A DNA stretch of 64,000 nt, taken from Archivesica marissinica (Eukaryota > Mollusca > Bivalvia > Venerida > Vesicomyidae). The notes under the pieces were generated by a model. It saw only the letters and a program-made list of their open reading frames with translations, was not told the DNA's origin and did no database searches. The stretch spans positions 56,408,156 to 56,472,155 of the forward strand of contig CM026390.1 of the NCBI GenBank assembly GCA_014843695.1, in the 5' to 3' direction. Numbering within the stretch: position 1 is the stretch's first letter; every line of letters begins with the position of its first letter. Made by a program: the position numbers and the translations under genes. Below, piece after piece: positions 1-12,600 of the stretch.

Positions 1-31
1 GGATCATTAATTGCTAAGTTTATTCGATTAT

Positions 32-185
32 CTGTCTGATTAGCGTAGTGATTAGCACGCTCGCTTCTAGTCAATGCATTCCGGGTTCCTTACAATGACT
101 GAGAAGTGTGTGAGATGGTACGGTGGTCCCCAAATCGGACATGTGAGTTTTCTCCGGTTATGTCCCACACAAATTACTACATAAT
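32..185 (+). mobile_element. SINE family A (tRNA-headed), forward copy
   Basis: Begins with a polymerase III box A-like stretch (GATTAGCGTAGTGATTAGC), then a degenerate box B, GTGTGTGAGATGGTACGGTG and CGGACATGTGAGTTTTCTCC. The same body is found at 2750, 25812, 40953, 50730 and 58799. The copy is diverged. Confidence 0.7.
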
Positions 186-585
186 TATACGCTTTCAACG
201 AGAGTGCTTAATATTATAATCTTGTTTCGAAAATGTTGTAAAGTAAATAATATTTATACAGTTGATTATTCTAACATTAACAATGAAGAACGATGTAAAA
301 ACACAAAAGTTAACCATAGTTTTTTAAAAAACAGAATTAGGCCGAACTCCAAATATATTTAGTTTCGTCACAGCAACCCAGATTTATGGAATAGTTTCCA
401 TCTTATTAATGTACATACACTGTACTAATCACTTATACATTGTTTTTAAAAAAATTAATATCTGTCAGGTCCACCCTCACAAATGCATGTCCAAATTTGT
501 TCACAAACATTCCAGTGTTCAAATTTATCAGATAGAAATGTAGAACTTTGATGTTAATAGAGTTTTTATATGTTATTTCTTGCAG
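186..585. other. Intronic sequence, nothing recognised
   Basis: AT-rich intronic DNA up to the tentative exon 1 acceptor. No open frame, repeat or RNA gene seen. Confidence 0.5.
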
Positions 586-667
586 ATTCCCTGATGATAT
601 GGCTTTAATTGATGTACAGCAGGATTTTTATCGGAAGTGCCACAGAATACAGTTGGCTCAGTTGATG
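586..667 (+). CDS. INTS1: INTS1 exon 1 of window (tentative)
   Basis: A pyrimidine-rich stretch ending TTTCTTGCAG precedes 82 nt that read one completing base plus 27 codons, FPDDMALIDVQQDFYRKCHR and then IQLAQLM. The exon ends in phase 0, which fits exon 2. The donor ATG/GTCTAT is weak and the next in-frame codons include a stop at 674. I cannot align it confidently to INTS1, so it may instead be an intronic look-alike. Confidence 0.5.
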
Positions 668-3600
668 GTCTATTGATCTATGATTGTGTGATAGCATGGC
701 CAAGAAAATCAAGAGTGGACAACACTATTTCAACAGATCAGTTCATGCCTCTGTCAACACCACTTGATTTAAGGACACTAATCTTAGCTGTCATATTTAC
801 AGTTTAGAAATCTTGAAAACTGATGAAAACTGAGCAACTATCTGGTGATACAAATGCATACTGTTTGGTACTTTTCTTTTATAGACTATTAAGATTTCAT
901 TTTGACAAGCGGCACAGTTTTAAAAATTATGAAAGAAATTTAAGGTTTCCACAAATAAAGCAAACAATATATATATATATATATGTATGCCAAACAAGCA
1001 AAATTAGATGTGCATGAAAACACCCTGGTAATTATATGGTATTGAAGCCTGTGTACAAACAAGATTGTCTATCATACTGTGTTCACTACAGATCTTCAAT
1101 CTATATCTTGTGCAACTATGAAATCAGAAATGATGATGCAACAAAACACGAAAATAGATTCACAGTATATATAATGTGTTGTATCAGATTGCATAGGGTG
1201 TGACAGACAGACTTTGGTGTGAACATGTAACTGCTTCAATATACTTCCCACTACACTGTAACAGAAGCTGTAACATTACACAAAGCAATCCGATACAATA
1301 TATATGTTGATATACATAATACATGAATACCTGTGAGTGTTTTACGTTTATTTATCATAGTTACCAGTTGCCCATTTTAGCGACACCTACTGAAGAGATT
1401 AGTTATATTAGATTCATTAATCTCATCACACAGATATATACGACTAATGTATGACCAGTCTATGACAGCTTGTACATTTGTATATTATATATGCTAGAAT
1501 CGCCGTTATAAAAAGACATGCTGATACAAAAGTGTGTATTAATGAATGGAGTCTATTCAGTATTTACATCACTAGATATTGTGGTAACATGTAAATACCG
1601 TAGGCCCTATTCAATTGCCTCAACATTATTTACAGACACATATCTGGAACATACCCTTGAAAATGAAATAATATTTAACAACATAATCCTATTAGCAAAG
1701 AAGTTTTGGGGTGGGAGCACTGTTTTGCATTTACGCAAAAACGATGTATAAGTTATTTAAAGTATAATAAAAAAGTCTGAAATGTTTAACAATTCAATAT
1801 ATGAAAACAACGTATCAGATTTAAAATATTGTTGCACGATGGAATCATACCAGTTATACTGAAATAGATTATACATGCACAGTACCAATGAAGATTTAGT
1901 GGGGCCGTGTTTTCCTTTCCAATACCGGCGTGTTAAAACATCTCTTCTACGGATTTGACCAACTACGTCGTATTGGATTTAATATATATTGCATGTCTGG
2001 AGAGGCCTGTGCGTAAGGTTTAATTCAATATAAGAAATATTAACATATTCCAAGATATAAAGAAGTTATGAATAATATATACAGGGGCGCCGTGTTTTAA
2101 ACATGTCCGATGTTGACATTTGCGCGCGAAGATGTGTGCACCGGAAGTTTACATTTCGGACTGTGTCACTGTTTTTAAGGTCGTATGACGAAAGAAAATC
2201 TTAGCTGCGACCGAAGACTTACGACCGTGTTGATAAAACGGTCGTACGATTGTCGTAGGAAACGTCGCAAGTAGCGGTCTTAAGATAAGACCGACTTGCG
2301 ACCGACGTTGTTGATAAAACGGGGCCCAGATCTCTATTAAGCAGCCACCTGTGCTAAGCAGACACTGTGATTCACTTGGCTGACTGATTGACACAGGTTT
2401 AATTGAAACCATTTACATATACCACAGTTTCTTACGGAGGTTGGTGCACCCAAGTACTGGTTAACTGCTGGAGCCTGCCCAGGAAAGGTGTTGTTAGGTA
2501 AACTGCCTGCCGGCGATATAGCCCAAAATGGTGCAGATGCAGGCGTAAAACCCGAAATATAACATATAAAAAAAAACTAAAAATAACATATACCACAATG
2601 TACCACAAGTATAAATTGGTGATTATTTTGCTTTAAAATGGTTTGAGATGATATTTACGAATGGTTTCCCTATTTCTACATACTTTATGCTTACTGTTCG
2701 TGGTGTTATAACCAAATAAAGTATAGAGATTCTACTTGTTTTTTGTTTTTGTTTAAATTTTATTTATTTTACAACGATTGTGAAGCAAGTTTTAACAACT
2801 TATATTAATCACTCTTGTTGGTGCGGATGAAAGCGTATATGTTGTCATTCGTGTGTGTGGGGGGGGTGGGGGAACCGGAGTACCCGGAGAAAACCCACCT
2901 GTCCGATCTGGCGACCACCATTCTACTTGCTCTCTTCTGTATACTTATGTTGGTGGGTATTGTATGTCACATGTCTATACCAGGGAACCAGCCAATCTAT
3001 GCCATGGCTTGCAGAGCTCGTGGAGTCATCCGAGGGTTCACTGGACGTGCTACCTGTGCAGTGTCTGTGTGAGTTCCTGCTGCACGAGACGCAGGATGTT
3101 ATGAAAGATGGGCAAGATGATGAGTCTGTCAAGTTTGAGAGACACAAGAAAAAACAGGTACCGTCTAATGTTTCATAATTTCTGCTCCTTAAAACGTCTG
3201 AACACAAAAATATCATGACAACAATTGATCTTACAAGGCCAATCAAATTAAAATTGTTGCTTGATATGAAATAAAGTTACTAATTAATTTTATCACATAA
3301 CTTTGCTTGATTTCAATGTAATAACACCATCTCATAAGTTTGTATATGTACACATGTGTAATAACACCTGGAAGGATTCTGATTGGTTGAGAGAATAATC
3401 CTTATAATTTGTAAATTAAACTTAAAATATGCATATTTCTATTTGAAATGGTAAGACAAACTACGATTTAAAAGAAGTCTGGATGCAATTATAACACTGT
3501 TTAACCCTTTCCCTCATAGAAGCACCTCTTGACACTATTGCCAATACGACATAACATTGACAATGTAGTAGCCAAACCAATGTTCATAATAAAGGCCAGA

Positions 3601-6600
3601 ATCTCATGTAGTCCCAGTAATATCTATGGAGGTGGGATAGATATGGCGACTACTTATCCACTGCGCGATAGCTAAATGGCTGTCATTTGTATGGAGATAT
3701 AATACTATATTAACCTAAATCTCTATGAAAGAAAGGATTAAAACATAAATATAACACTGCCAAAAGGCGAGCTTAATAGCAAAATTCCAAAACGAGTTTC
3801 ATAAAATATGGTATGAAATCACCACGAGTGTAAGATCCTATATATATAATGTCAAATACACATGTTTGCCATTTGCCAATACATTCTTTTGTTGCCTGAT
3901 GTCTCACAATAACAGGTAGATAATGTTCTCCCTGCTTTGACTTTATGGACATAGTCAATTGTATGCATGTGGAGATGCAAAATATATGTTCAGGTGGAGT
4001 ATGCCCCCTACATTCCTTGAATCCATATGTGAAAATCTTAGCTAAGCGCCTCTTATCCATGGCCGAGTTGTGAACACCATTCAGTGTTGTCAATCATTGT
4101 CCTGCACCGTGTGTGGTGGATCCCTACTTGTCCTGCACCATGTGTGTTGTATCCCTACTTGTCCTGCACCATGTGTGTTGGATCCCTACTTGTCCTGCAC
4201 CGTGTGTGTTGTATCCCTACTTGCCCTGCACCGTGTGTGTTGTATCCCTACTTGCCCTGCACCATGTGTGTTGTATCCCTACTTGCCCTGCACCATGTGT
4301 GTTGTATCCCTACTTGCCCTGCACCATGTGTGTTGTATCCCTACTTGCCCTGCACCATGTGTGTTGTATCCCTACTTGCCCTGCACCATGTGTGTTGTAT
4401 CCCTACTTGCCCTGCACCATGTGTGTTGTATCCCTACTTGCCCTGCACCATGTGTGTTGGATCCCTACTTGCCCTGCATCGTGTGTGTTGTATCCCTACT
4501 TGCCCTGCACCATGTGGGTTGGATCACTACTTGTCCTGCACTGTGTGTGTTGTATCCCTACTTGCCCTGCACCGTGTGTGTTGTATCCCTACTTGCCCTG
4601 CACCATGTGTGTTGTATCCCTACTTGCCCTGCACCGTGTGTGTTGTATCCCTACTTGCCCTGCACAGTGTGTGGTGGATCCCTACTTGCCCTGCACCGTG
4701 TGTGTTGTATCCCTACTTGCCCTGCACCATGTGTGTTGTATCCCTACTTGTCCTGCACTGTGTGTGTTGGATCCCTACTTGCCCTGCACCATGTGTGGTG
4801 GATCCCTACTTGCCCTGCACCGTGTGTGTTGGATCCCTACTTGCCCTGCACCGTGTGTGTTGGATCCCTACTTGCCCTGCACCGTGTGTGTTGGATCCCT
4901 ACTTGCCCTGCACCGTTGTGTTGTATCCCTACTTGCCCTGCACAGTGTGTGGTGGATCCCTACTTGCCCTGCACCGTGTGTGTTGGATCCCTACTTGCCC
5001 TGCACCGTGTGTGTTGGATCCCTACTTGCCCTGCACCGTGTGTGTTGGATCCCTACTTGCCCTGCACCGTGTGTGTTGGATCCCTACTTGCCCTGCACCG
5101 TGTGTGGTGGATCCCTACTTGCCCTGCACCGTGTGTGTTGTATCCCTACTTGCCCTGCACCGTGTGTGTTGTATCCCTACTTGTCCTGCACCATGTGTTT
5201 GTATCCCTACTTGCCCTGCACCGTGTGTGTTGTATCCCTACTTGCCCTGCACCGTGTGTGTTGGATCCCTACTTGTCCTGCACCATGTGTGTTGTATCCC
5301 TACTTGTCCTGCACCATGTGTGTTGTATCCCTACTTGCCCTGCACCGTGTGTGTTGGATCCCTACTTGTCCTGCACCGTGTGTGGTTGTATCCCTACTTG
5401 TCCTGCACAGTGTGTGTTGGATCCCTACTTGCCCTGCACCCTGTGTGTTGTATCCCTACTTGCCCGGCACAATGTGTGTTGTATCCCTACTTGCCCTGCA
5501 CCATGTGTGTTGTATCCCTACTTGCCCTGCACATGTGTGTTGTATCCCTACTTGCCCTGCACCATGTGTGTTGTATCCCTACTTGCCCTGCACCCTGTGT
5601 GTTGTATCCCTACTTGCCCTGCACCATGTGTGTTGTATCCCTACTTGCCCTGCACCATGTGTGTTGTATCCCTACTTGCCCTGCACCATGTGTGTTGTAT
5701 CCCTACTTGCCCTGCACCATGTGTGTTGTATCCCTACTTGCCCTGCACCATGTGTGTTGTATCCCTACTTGCCCTGCACCATGTGTGTTGTATCCCTACT
5801 TGCCCTGCACCGTGTGTGTTGTATCCCTACTTGTCCTGCACCGTGTGTGTTGGATCCCTACTTGCCCTGCACTGTGTGTGTTGGATCCCTACTTGCCCTG
5901 CACCATGTGTGTTGTATCCCTACTTGCCCTGCACTGTGTGTGTTGTATCCCTACTTGCCCTGCACCATGTGTGTTGGATCCCTACTTGCCCTGCACCGTG
6001 TGTGTTGTATCCCTACTTGCCCTGCACCATGTGGGTTGGATCACTACTTGTCCTGCACTGTGTGTGTTGTATCCCTACTTGCCCTGCACCGTGTGTGTTG
6101 TATCCCTACTTGCCCTGCACCATGTGTGTTGTATCCCTACTTGCCCTGCACCGTGTGTGTTGTATCCCTACTTGCCCTGCACAGTGTGTGGTGGATCCCT
6201 ACTTGCCCTGCACCGTGTGTGTTGTATCCCTACTTGCCCTGCACCATGTGTGTTGTATCCCTACTTGTCCTGCACTGTGTGTGTTGGATCCCTACTTGCC
6301 CTGCACCATGTGTGGTGGATCCCTACTTGCCCTGCACCGTGTGTGTTGGATCCCTACTTGCCCTGCACCGTGTGTGTTGGATCCCTACTTGCCCTGCACC
6401 GTGTGTGTTGGATCCCTACTTGCCCTGCACCGTGTGTGTTGTATCCCTACTTGCCCTGCACAGTGTGTGTTGGATCCCTACTTGCCCTGCACCGTGTGTG
6501 TTGGATCCCTACTTGCCCTGCACCGTGTGTGTTGGATCCCTACTTGCCCTGCACCGTGTGTGTTGGATCCCTACTTGCCCTGCACCGTGTGTGTTGGATC

Positions 6601-9600
6601 CCTACTTGCCCTGCACCGTGTGTGGTGGATCCCTACTTGCCCTGCACCGTGTGTGTTGTATCCCTACTTGCCCTGCACCGTGTGTGTTGTATCCCTACTT
6701 GTCCTGCACCATGTGTGTTGTATCCCTACTTGCCCTGCACCGTGTGTGTTGTATCCCTACTTGCCCTGCACCGTGTGTGTTGGATCCCTACTTGTCCTGC
6801 ACCATGTGTGTTGTATCCCTACTTGTCCTGCACCATGTGTGTTGTATCCCTACTTGCCCTGCACCGTGTGTGTTGGATCCCTACTTGTCCTGCACCGTGT
6901 GTGTTGTATCCCTACTTGTCCTGCACAGTGTGTGTTGGATCCCTACTTGCCCTGCACCCTGTGTGTTGTATCCCTACTTGCCCGGCACAATGTGTGTTGT
7001 ATCCCTACTTGTCCTGCACTGTGTGTGTTGGATCCCTACTTGCCCTGCACCGTGTGTGTTGTATCCCTACTTGCCCTGCACCATGTGTGTTGGATCCCTA
7101 CTTGCCCTGCACCGTGTGTGTTGGATCCCTACTTGCCCTGCACCATGTGTGTTGGATCCCTACTTGTCCTGCACCATGTGTGTTGGATCCCTACTTGCCC
7201 TGCACCGTGTGTGTTGTATCCCTACTTGCCCTGCACCGTGTGTGTTGGATCCTTACTTGCCCTGCACTGTGTGGGTTGGATCCCTACTTGTCCTGCACAG
7301 TGTGTGTTGGATCCCTACTTGCCCTGCACCGTGTGTGTTGGATCCTTACTTGCCCTGCACCATGTGTGTTGGATCACTACTTGCCCTGCATCATGTGTGT
7401 TGTATCCCTACTTGCCCTGCACTGTGTGTGTTGTATCCCTACTTGCCCTGCACCATGTGTGTTGTATCCCTACTTGCCCGGCACAATGTGTGTTGTATCC
7501 CTACTTGCCCTGCACAGTGTGTGGTGGATCCCTACTTGTCCTGCACCGTGTGGGTTGGATCCCTACTTGCCCTGCACCATGTGTGTTGTATCCCTACTTG
7601 CCCGGCACAATGTGTGTTGTATCCCTACTTGCCCTGCACCGTGTGTGTTGTATCCCTACTTGCCCTGCACCATGTGTGTTGGATCCCTACTTGCCCTGCA
7701 CCCTGTGTGTTGTATCCCTACCTGCCCTGCACAATGTGTGTTGGATTCCTACTTGCCCTGCACAATGTGGGTTGGATCCCTACTTGCCCTGCACCATGTG
7801 TGTTGGATCCCTACACCATGTGGGTTGGATCCCTACTTGCCCTGCACCATGTGTGTTGGATCCCTACACCATGTGGGTTGGATCACTACTTGCCCTGCAC
7901 CATGTGTGTTAGATCACTACTTGCCCTGCACCATGTGTGTTAGATCACTACTTGCCCTGCACCATGTGTGTTGTATCCCTACTTGCCCTGCACCATGTGT
8001 GTTGGATCCCTACTTGCCCTGCACCATGTGGGTTGTATCCCTACTTGCCCTGCACCATGTGTGTTGGATCCCTACTTGCCCTGCACCATGTGGGTTGGAT
8101 CCCTACTTGCCCTGCACCATGTGTGTTGGATCCCTACTTGCCCTGCACCATGTGTGTTGGATCCCTACTTGCCCTGCACCATGTGGATTGAATCCCTACT
8201 CCATGGCCAAGCGGGTAGCACCATTATACTTGTTTGTCCATTATCCGTACTGAGCAGATCATAGGGAAGCTTAATCATTGTGTATATTCCTTTTTCAGTG
8301 TAAGTCTATGAATCTCTCGAGAAGGGAATGACCAACATGTTGGACTGTTTTATTATTTTGCTGTTGTAGAAAATGAAGAAGCAGCAGCAGTTGTTATCCC
8401 GCCTGCAGACCCTTGTACACGACAGTAACGCAGATAGCAGTACAACACACGAGGTCATGGACTACTTCCTCAAGAGGCTTGCCTCCACTCAAGCTGCTAA
8501 TAGGGCACTTGCTACAAAGGTAAGTCATTAACCAGGCACCTGCAAACAGGAACCAGCTGGTATTATTGACCTGTAACAGGAACCAGCTGTTGGTAATATT
8601 GACCTGTAACAGAAACCAGCTGTTAATATTGAACTGTAGCAGGAACTAGCTGTTAATATTGAACTTTAATGGGAACCAGCTGGTAATATTTAACTGTAAA
8701 TGGAACCAGCTGGTAATATTGAACTGTAATGGGAACCAGCTAGTAATATTTAACTGTAATTGGAACCAGCTGGTAATATTGAACTGTAATGGGAACCAGT
8801 TGGTAATAATGAACTGTAACAGGAACCACCAGTTAGGAACCAACTGGTGGTTCCTGGTAATTTTGACTAGTAATGGGAACCAGCTGGTAATGTTGAACTG
8901 TAACAGGAACCAGCCAGTAATATTGAACCATAATGGGTACCAGCTCTACCAGCACCATATTGCTACTGGAGAAATGAAGCTGAAATAATTTAATTGCAAG
9001 AGAATACCAGTAGAACTGACAACAAGCTGGCTGTAGCATCACACACATTATAAAAGTAAGTTGCTATTAACAGAGCATATGCTCAGTCGCCCAAAAGCAT
9101 TTATGCGGTGCGACTTTAAATAAACTTATTAGTCAGAGCATATGCTAGAAAGTATTATTTTTATGCTATTTATTTGTATGTCGGTGTTTATTGGTGTTGT
9201 ATATCTGTTGCAGGGTGTGTCAGTGTTTATTGGTGTTGTATATCTGTTGCAGGGTGTGTCAGTGTTTATTGGTGTTGTATATCTGTTGCAGGGTGTGTCA
9301 GTGTTTATTGGTGTTGTATATCTGTTACAGGGTGTGTCAGTGTTTATTGGTGTAGTATATCTGTTACAGGGTGTGTCAGTGTTTATTGGTGTAGTATATC
9401 TGTTACAGGGTGTGTCAGTATTTATTGGTGTAGTATCTGTTACAGGGTGTGTCAGTGGTTATTGGTGTAGTAGTATATCTGTTGCAGGGTGTGTCAGTGT
9501 TTATTGGTGTAGTATATCTGTTACAGGGTGTGTCAGTGTTTATTGGTGTAGTATATCTGTTACAGGGTGTGTCGGTATTTATTGGTGTAGTATCTGTTAC

Positions 9601-12600
9601 AGGGTGTGTCAGTGGTTATTGGTGTAGTAGTATATCTGTTACAGGGTGGGTCAATGTTTATTGGTGTAGTATATCTGTTACAGGGTGTGTCAGTGTTTAT
9701 TGGTGTAGTAGTATATCTGTTACAGGGTGTGTCAGTGTTTATTGGTGTAGTATATCTGTTACAGGGTGTGTCAGTGTTTATTGGTGTAGTATATATGTTA
9801 CAGGGTGTGTCAGTGTTTATTGGTGTAGTATATCTGTTACAGGGTGTGTCAGTGTGTATTGGTGTTGTATATCTGTTACAGGGTGTGTCAGTGTTTATTG
9901 GTGTAGTATATCTGTTACAGGGTGTGTCAGTATTTATTGGTGTAGTAGTATATCTGTTACAGGGTGTGTCAGTGTTTATTGGTGTTGTATATCTGTTGCA
10001 GGGTGTGTCAGTATTTATTGGTGTAGTAGTATATCTGTTACAGGGTGTGTCAGTGTTTATTGATATTGTATATCTGTTACAGGGTGTGTCAGTGTTTATT
10101 GGTGTAGTATATCTGTTACAGGGTGTGTCAGTGTTTATTGGTGTAGTATATCTGTTACAGGGTGTGTCAGTGTTTATTGGTGTTGTATATCTGTTACAGG
10201 GTGTGTCAGTGTTTATTGGTGTAGTATATCTGTTACAGGGTGTGTCAGTGTTTATTGGTGTAGTATATCTGTTGCAGGGTATGTCAGTATTTATTGGTGT
10301 AGTATCTGTTACAGGGTGTGTCAGTGTTTATTGGTGTAGTAGTATATCTGTTACAGGGTGTGTCAGTGTTTATTGGTGTAGTATATCTGTTACAGGGTGT
10401 GTCAGTGTTTATTGGTGTAGTATATCTGTTGCAGGGTGTGTCAGTGTTTATTGGTGTAGTATATCTGTTGCAGGGTGTGTCAGTGTTTATTGGTGTTGTA
10501 TATCTGTTACAGGGTGTGTCAGTGTTTATTGGTGTAGTATATCTGTTACAGGGTGTGTCAGTATTTATTGGTGTAGTATCTGTTACAGGGTGTGTCAGTG
10601 TTTATTGGTGTAGTATATCTGTTACAGGGTGTGTCGGTATTTATTGGTGTAGTATCTGTTACAGGGTGTGTCAGTGGTTATTGGTGTAGTAGTATATCTG
10701 TTACAGGGTGTGTCAGTGGTTATTGGTGTAGTAGTATATCTGTTACAGGGTGTGTCAGTGTTTATTGGTGTAGTATATCTGTTACAGGGTGTGTCAGTGT
10801 TTATTGGTGTAGTAGTATATCTGTTACAGGGTGTGTCAGTGTTTATTGGTGTAGTATATCTGTTACAGGGTGTGTCAGTGTTTATTGGTGTAGTATATCT
10901 GTTACAGGGTGTGTCAGTGTTTATTGGTGTAGTATATCTGTTACAGGGTGTGTCAGTGTTTATTGGTGTAGTATATCTGTTACAGGGTGTGTCAGTATTT
11001 ATTGGTGTAGTAGTATATCTGTTACAGGGTGTGTCAGTGTTTATTGGTGTAGTATATGTTACAGGGTGTGTCAGTGTTTATTGGTGTAGTAGTATATCTG
11101 TTACAGGGTGTGTCAGTGTTTATTGGTGTAGTATATCTGTTACAGGGTGTGTCAGTGTTTATTGGTGTAGTATATCTGTTACAGGGTGTGTCAGTATTTA
11201 TTGGTGTAGTAGTATATCTGTTACAGGGTGTGTCAGTGTTTATTGGTGTAGTAGTATATCTGTTACAGGGTGTGTCAGTGTTTATTGGTGTTGTATATCT
11301 GTTACAGGGTGTGTCAGTGTTTATTGGTGTAGTAGTATATCTGTTACAGGGTGTGTCAGTGTTTATTGGTGTAGTATATCTGTTACAGGGTGTGTCAGTG
11401 TTTATTGGTGTAGTAGTATATCTGTTACAGGGTGTGTCAGTGTTTATTGGTGTTGTATATCTGTTACAGGGTGTGTCAGTGTTTATTGGTGTTGTATATC
11501 TGTTACAGGGTGTGTCAGTGTTTATTGGTGTAGTAGTATATCTGTTACAGGGTGTGTCAGTGTTTATTGGTGTAGTATCTGTTACAGGGTGTGTCAGTGT
11601 TTATTGGTGTAGTAGTATATCTGTTACAGGGTGTGTCAGTGTTTATTGGTGTAGTAGTATATCTGTTACAGGGTGTGTCAGTGTTTATTGGTGTAGTATA
11701 TCTGTTACAGGGTGTGTCAGTGTTTATTGGTGTGTAGTATATCTGTTACAGGGTGTGTCAGTGTTTATTGGTGTAGTAGTATATCTGTTACAGGGTGTGT
11801 CAGTGTTTATTGGTGTAGTATATCTGTTACAGGGTGTGTCAGTGTTTATTGGTGTTGTATATCTGTTACAGGGTGTGTCAGTGTTTATTGGTGTAGTATA
11901 TCTGTTGCAGGGTGTGTCAGTGTTTATTGGTGATGTATATCTGTTACAGGGTGTGTCAGTGTTTATTGGTGTAGTATATCTGTTACAGGGTGTGTCAGTG
12001 TTTATTGGTGTAGTATATCTGTTGCAGGGTGTGTCAGTGTTTATTGGTGTTGTATATCTGTAACAGGGTTGTCAGTGTTTATTGGTGTGGTATATCTGTT
12101 ACAGGGTGTGTCAGTGTTTATTGGTGTAGTAGTATATCTGTTACAGGGTGTGTCAGTGTTTATTGGTGTAGTATATCTGTTGCAGGGTGTGTCAGTGTTT
12201 ATTGGTGTAGTATATCTGTTACAGGGTGGGTCAGTGTTTATTGGTGTAGTATATCTGTTACAGGGTGTGTCAGTATTTATTGGTGTAGTATCTGTTACAG
12301 GGTGTGTCAGTGGTTATTGGTGTAGTAGTATATCTGTTACAGGGTGTGTCAGTGTTTATTGGTGTAGTATATCTGTTACAGGGTGGGTCAGTGTTTATTG
12401 GTGTAGTATATCTGTTACAGGGTGTGTCAGTGTTTATTGGTGTAGTAGTATATCTGTTACAGGGTGTGTCAGTGTTTATTGGTGTAGTATATCTGTTACA
12501 GGGTGTGTCAGTGTTTATTGGTGTAGTATATCTGTTACAGGGTGTGTCAGTGTTTATTGGTGTAGTATATCTGTTGCAGGGTGTGTCAGTGTTTATTGGT

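Noticed and set aside
4070..8253. Three overlapping forward frames of about 1,280-1,390 codons rich in Cys and Pro
   Set aside because: All three frames are open at once because the 31-nt unit lacks stops in any frame. They are by-products of the tandem repeat, lying within an INTS1 intron.
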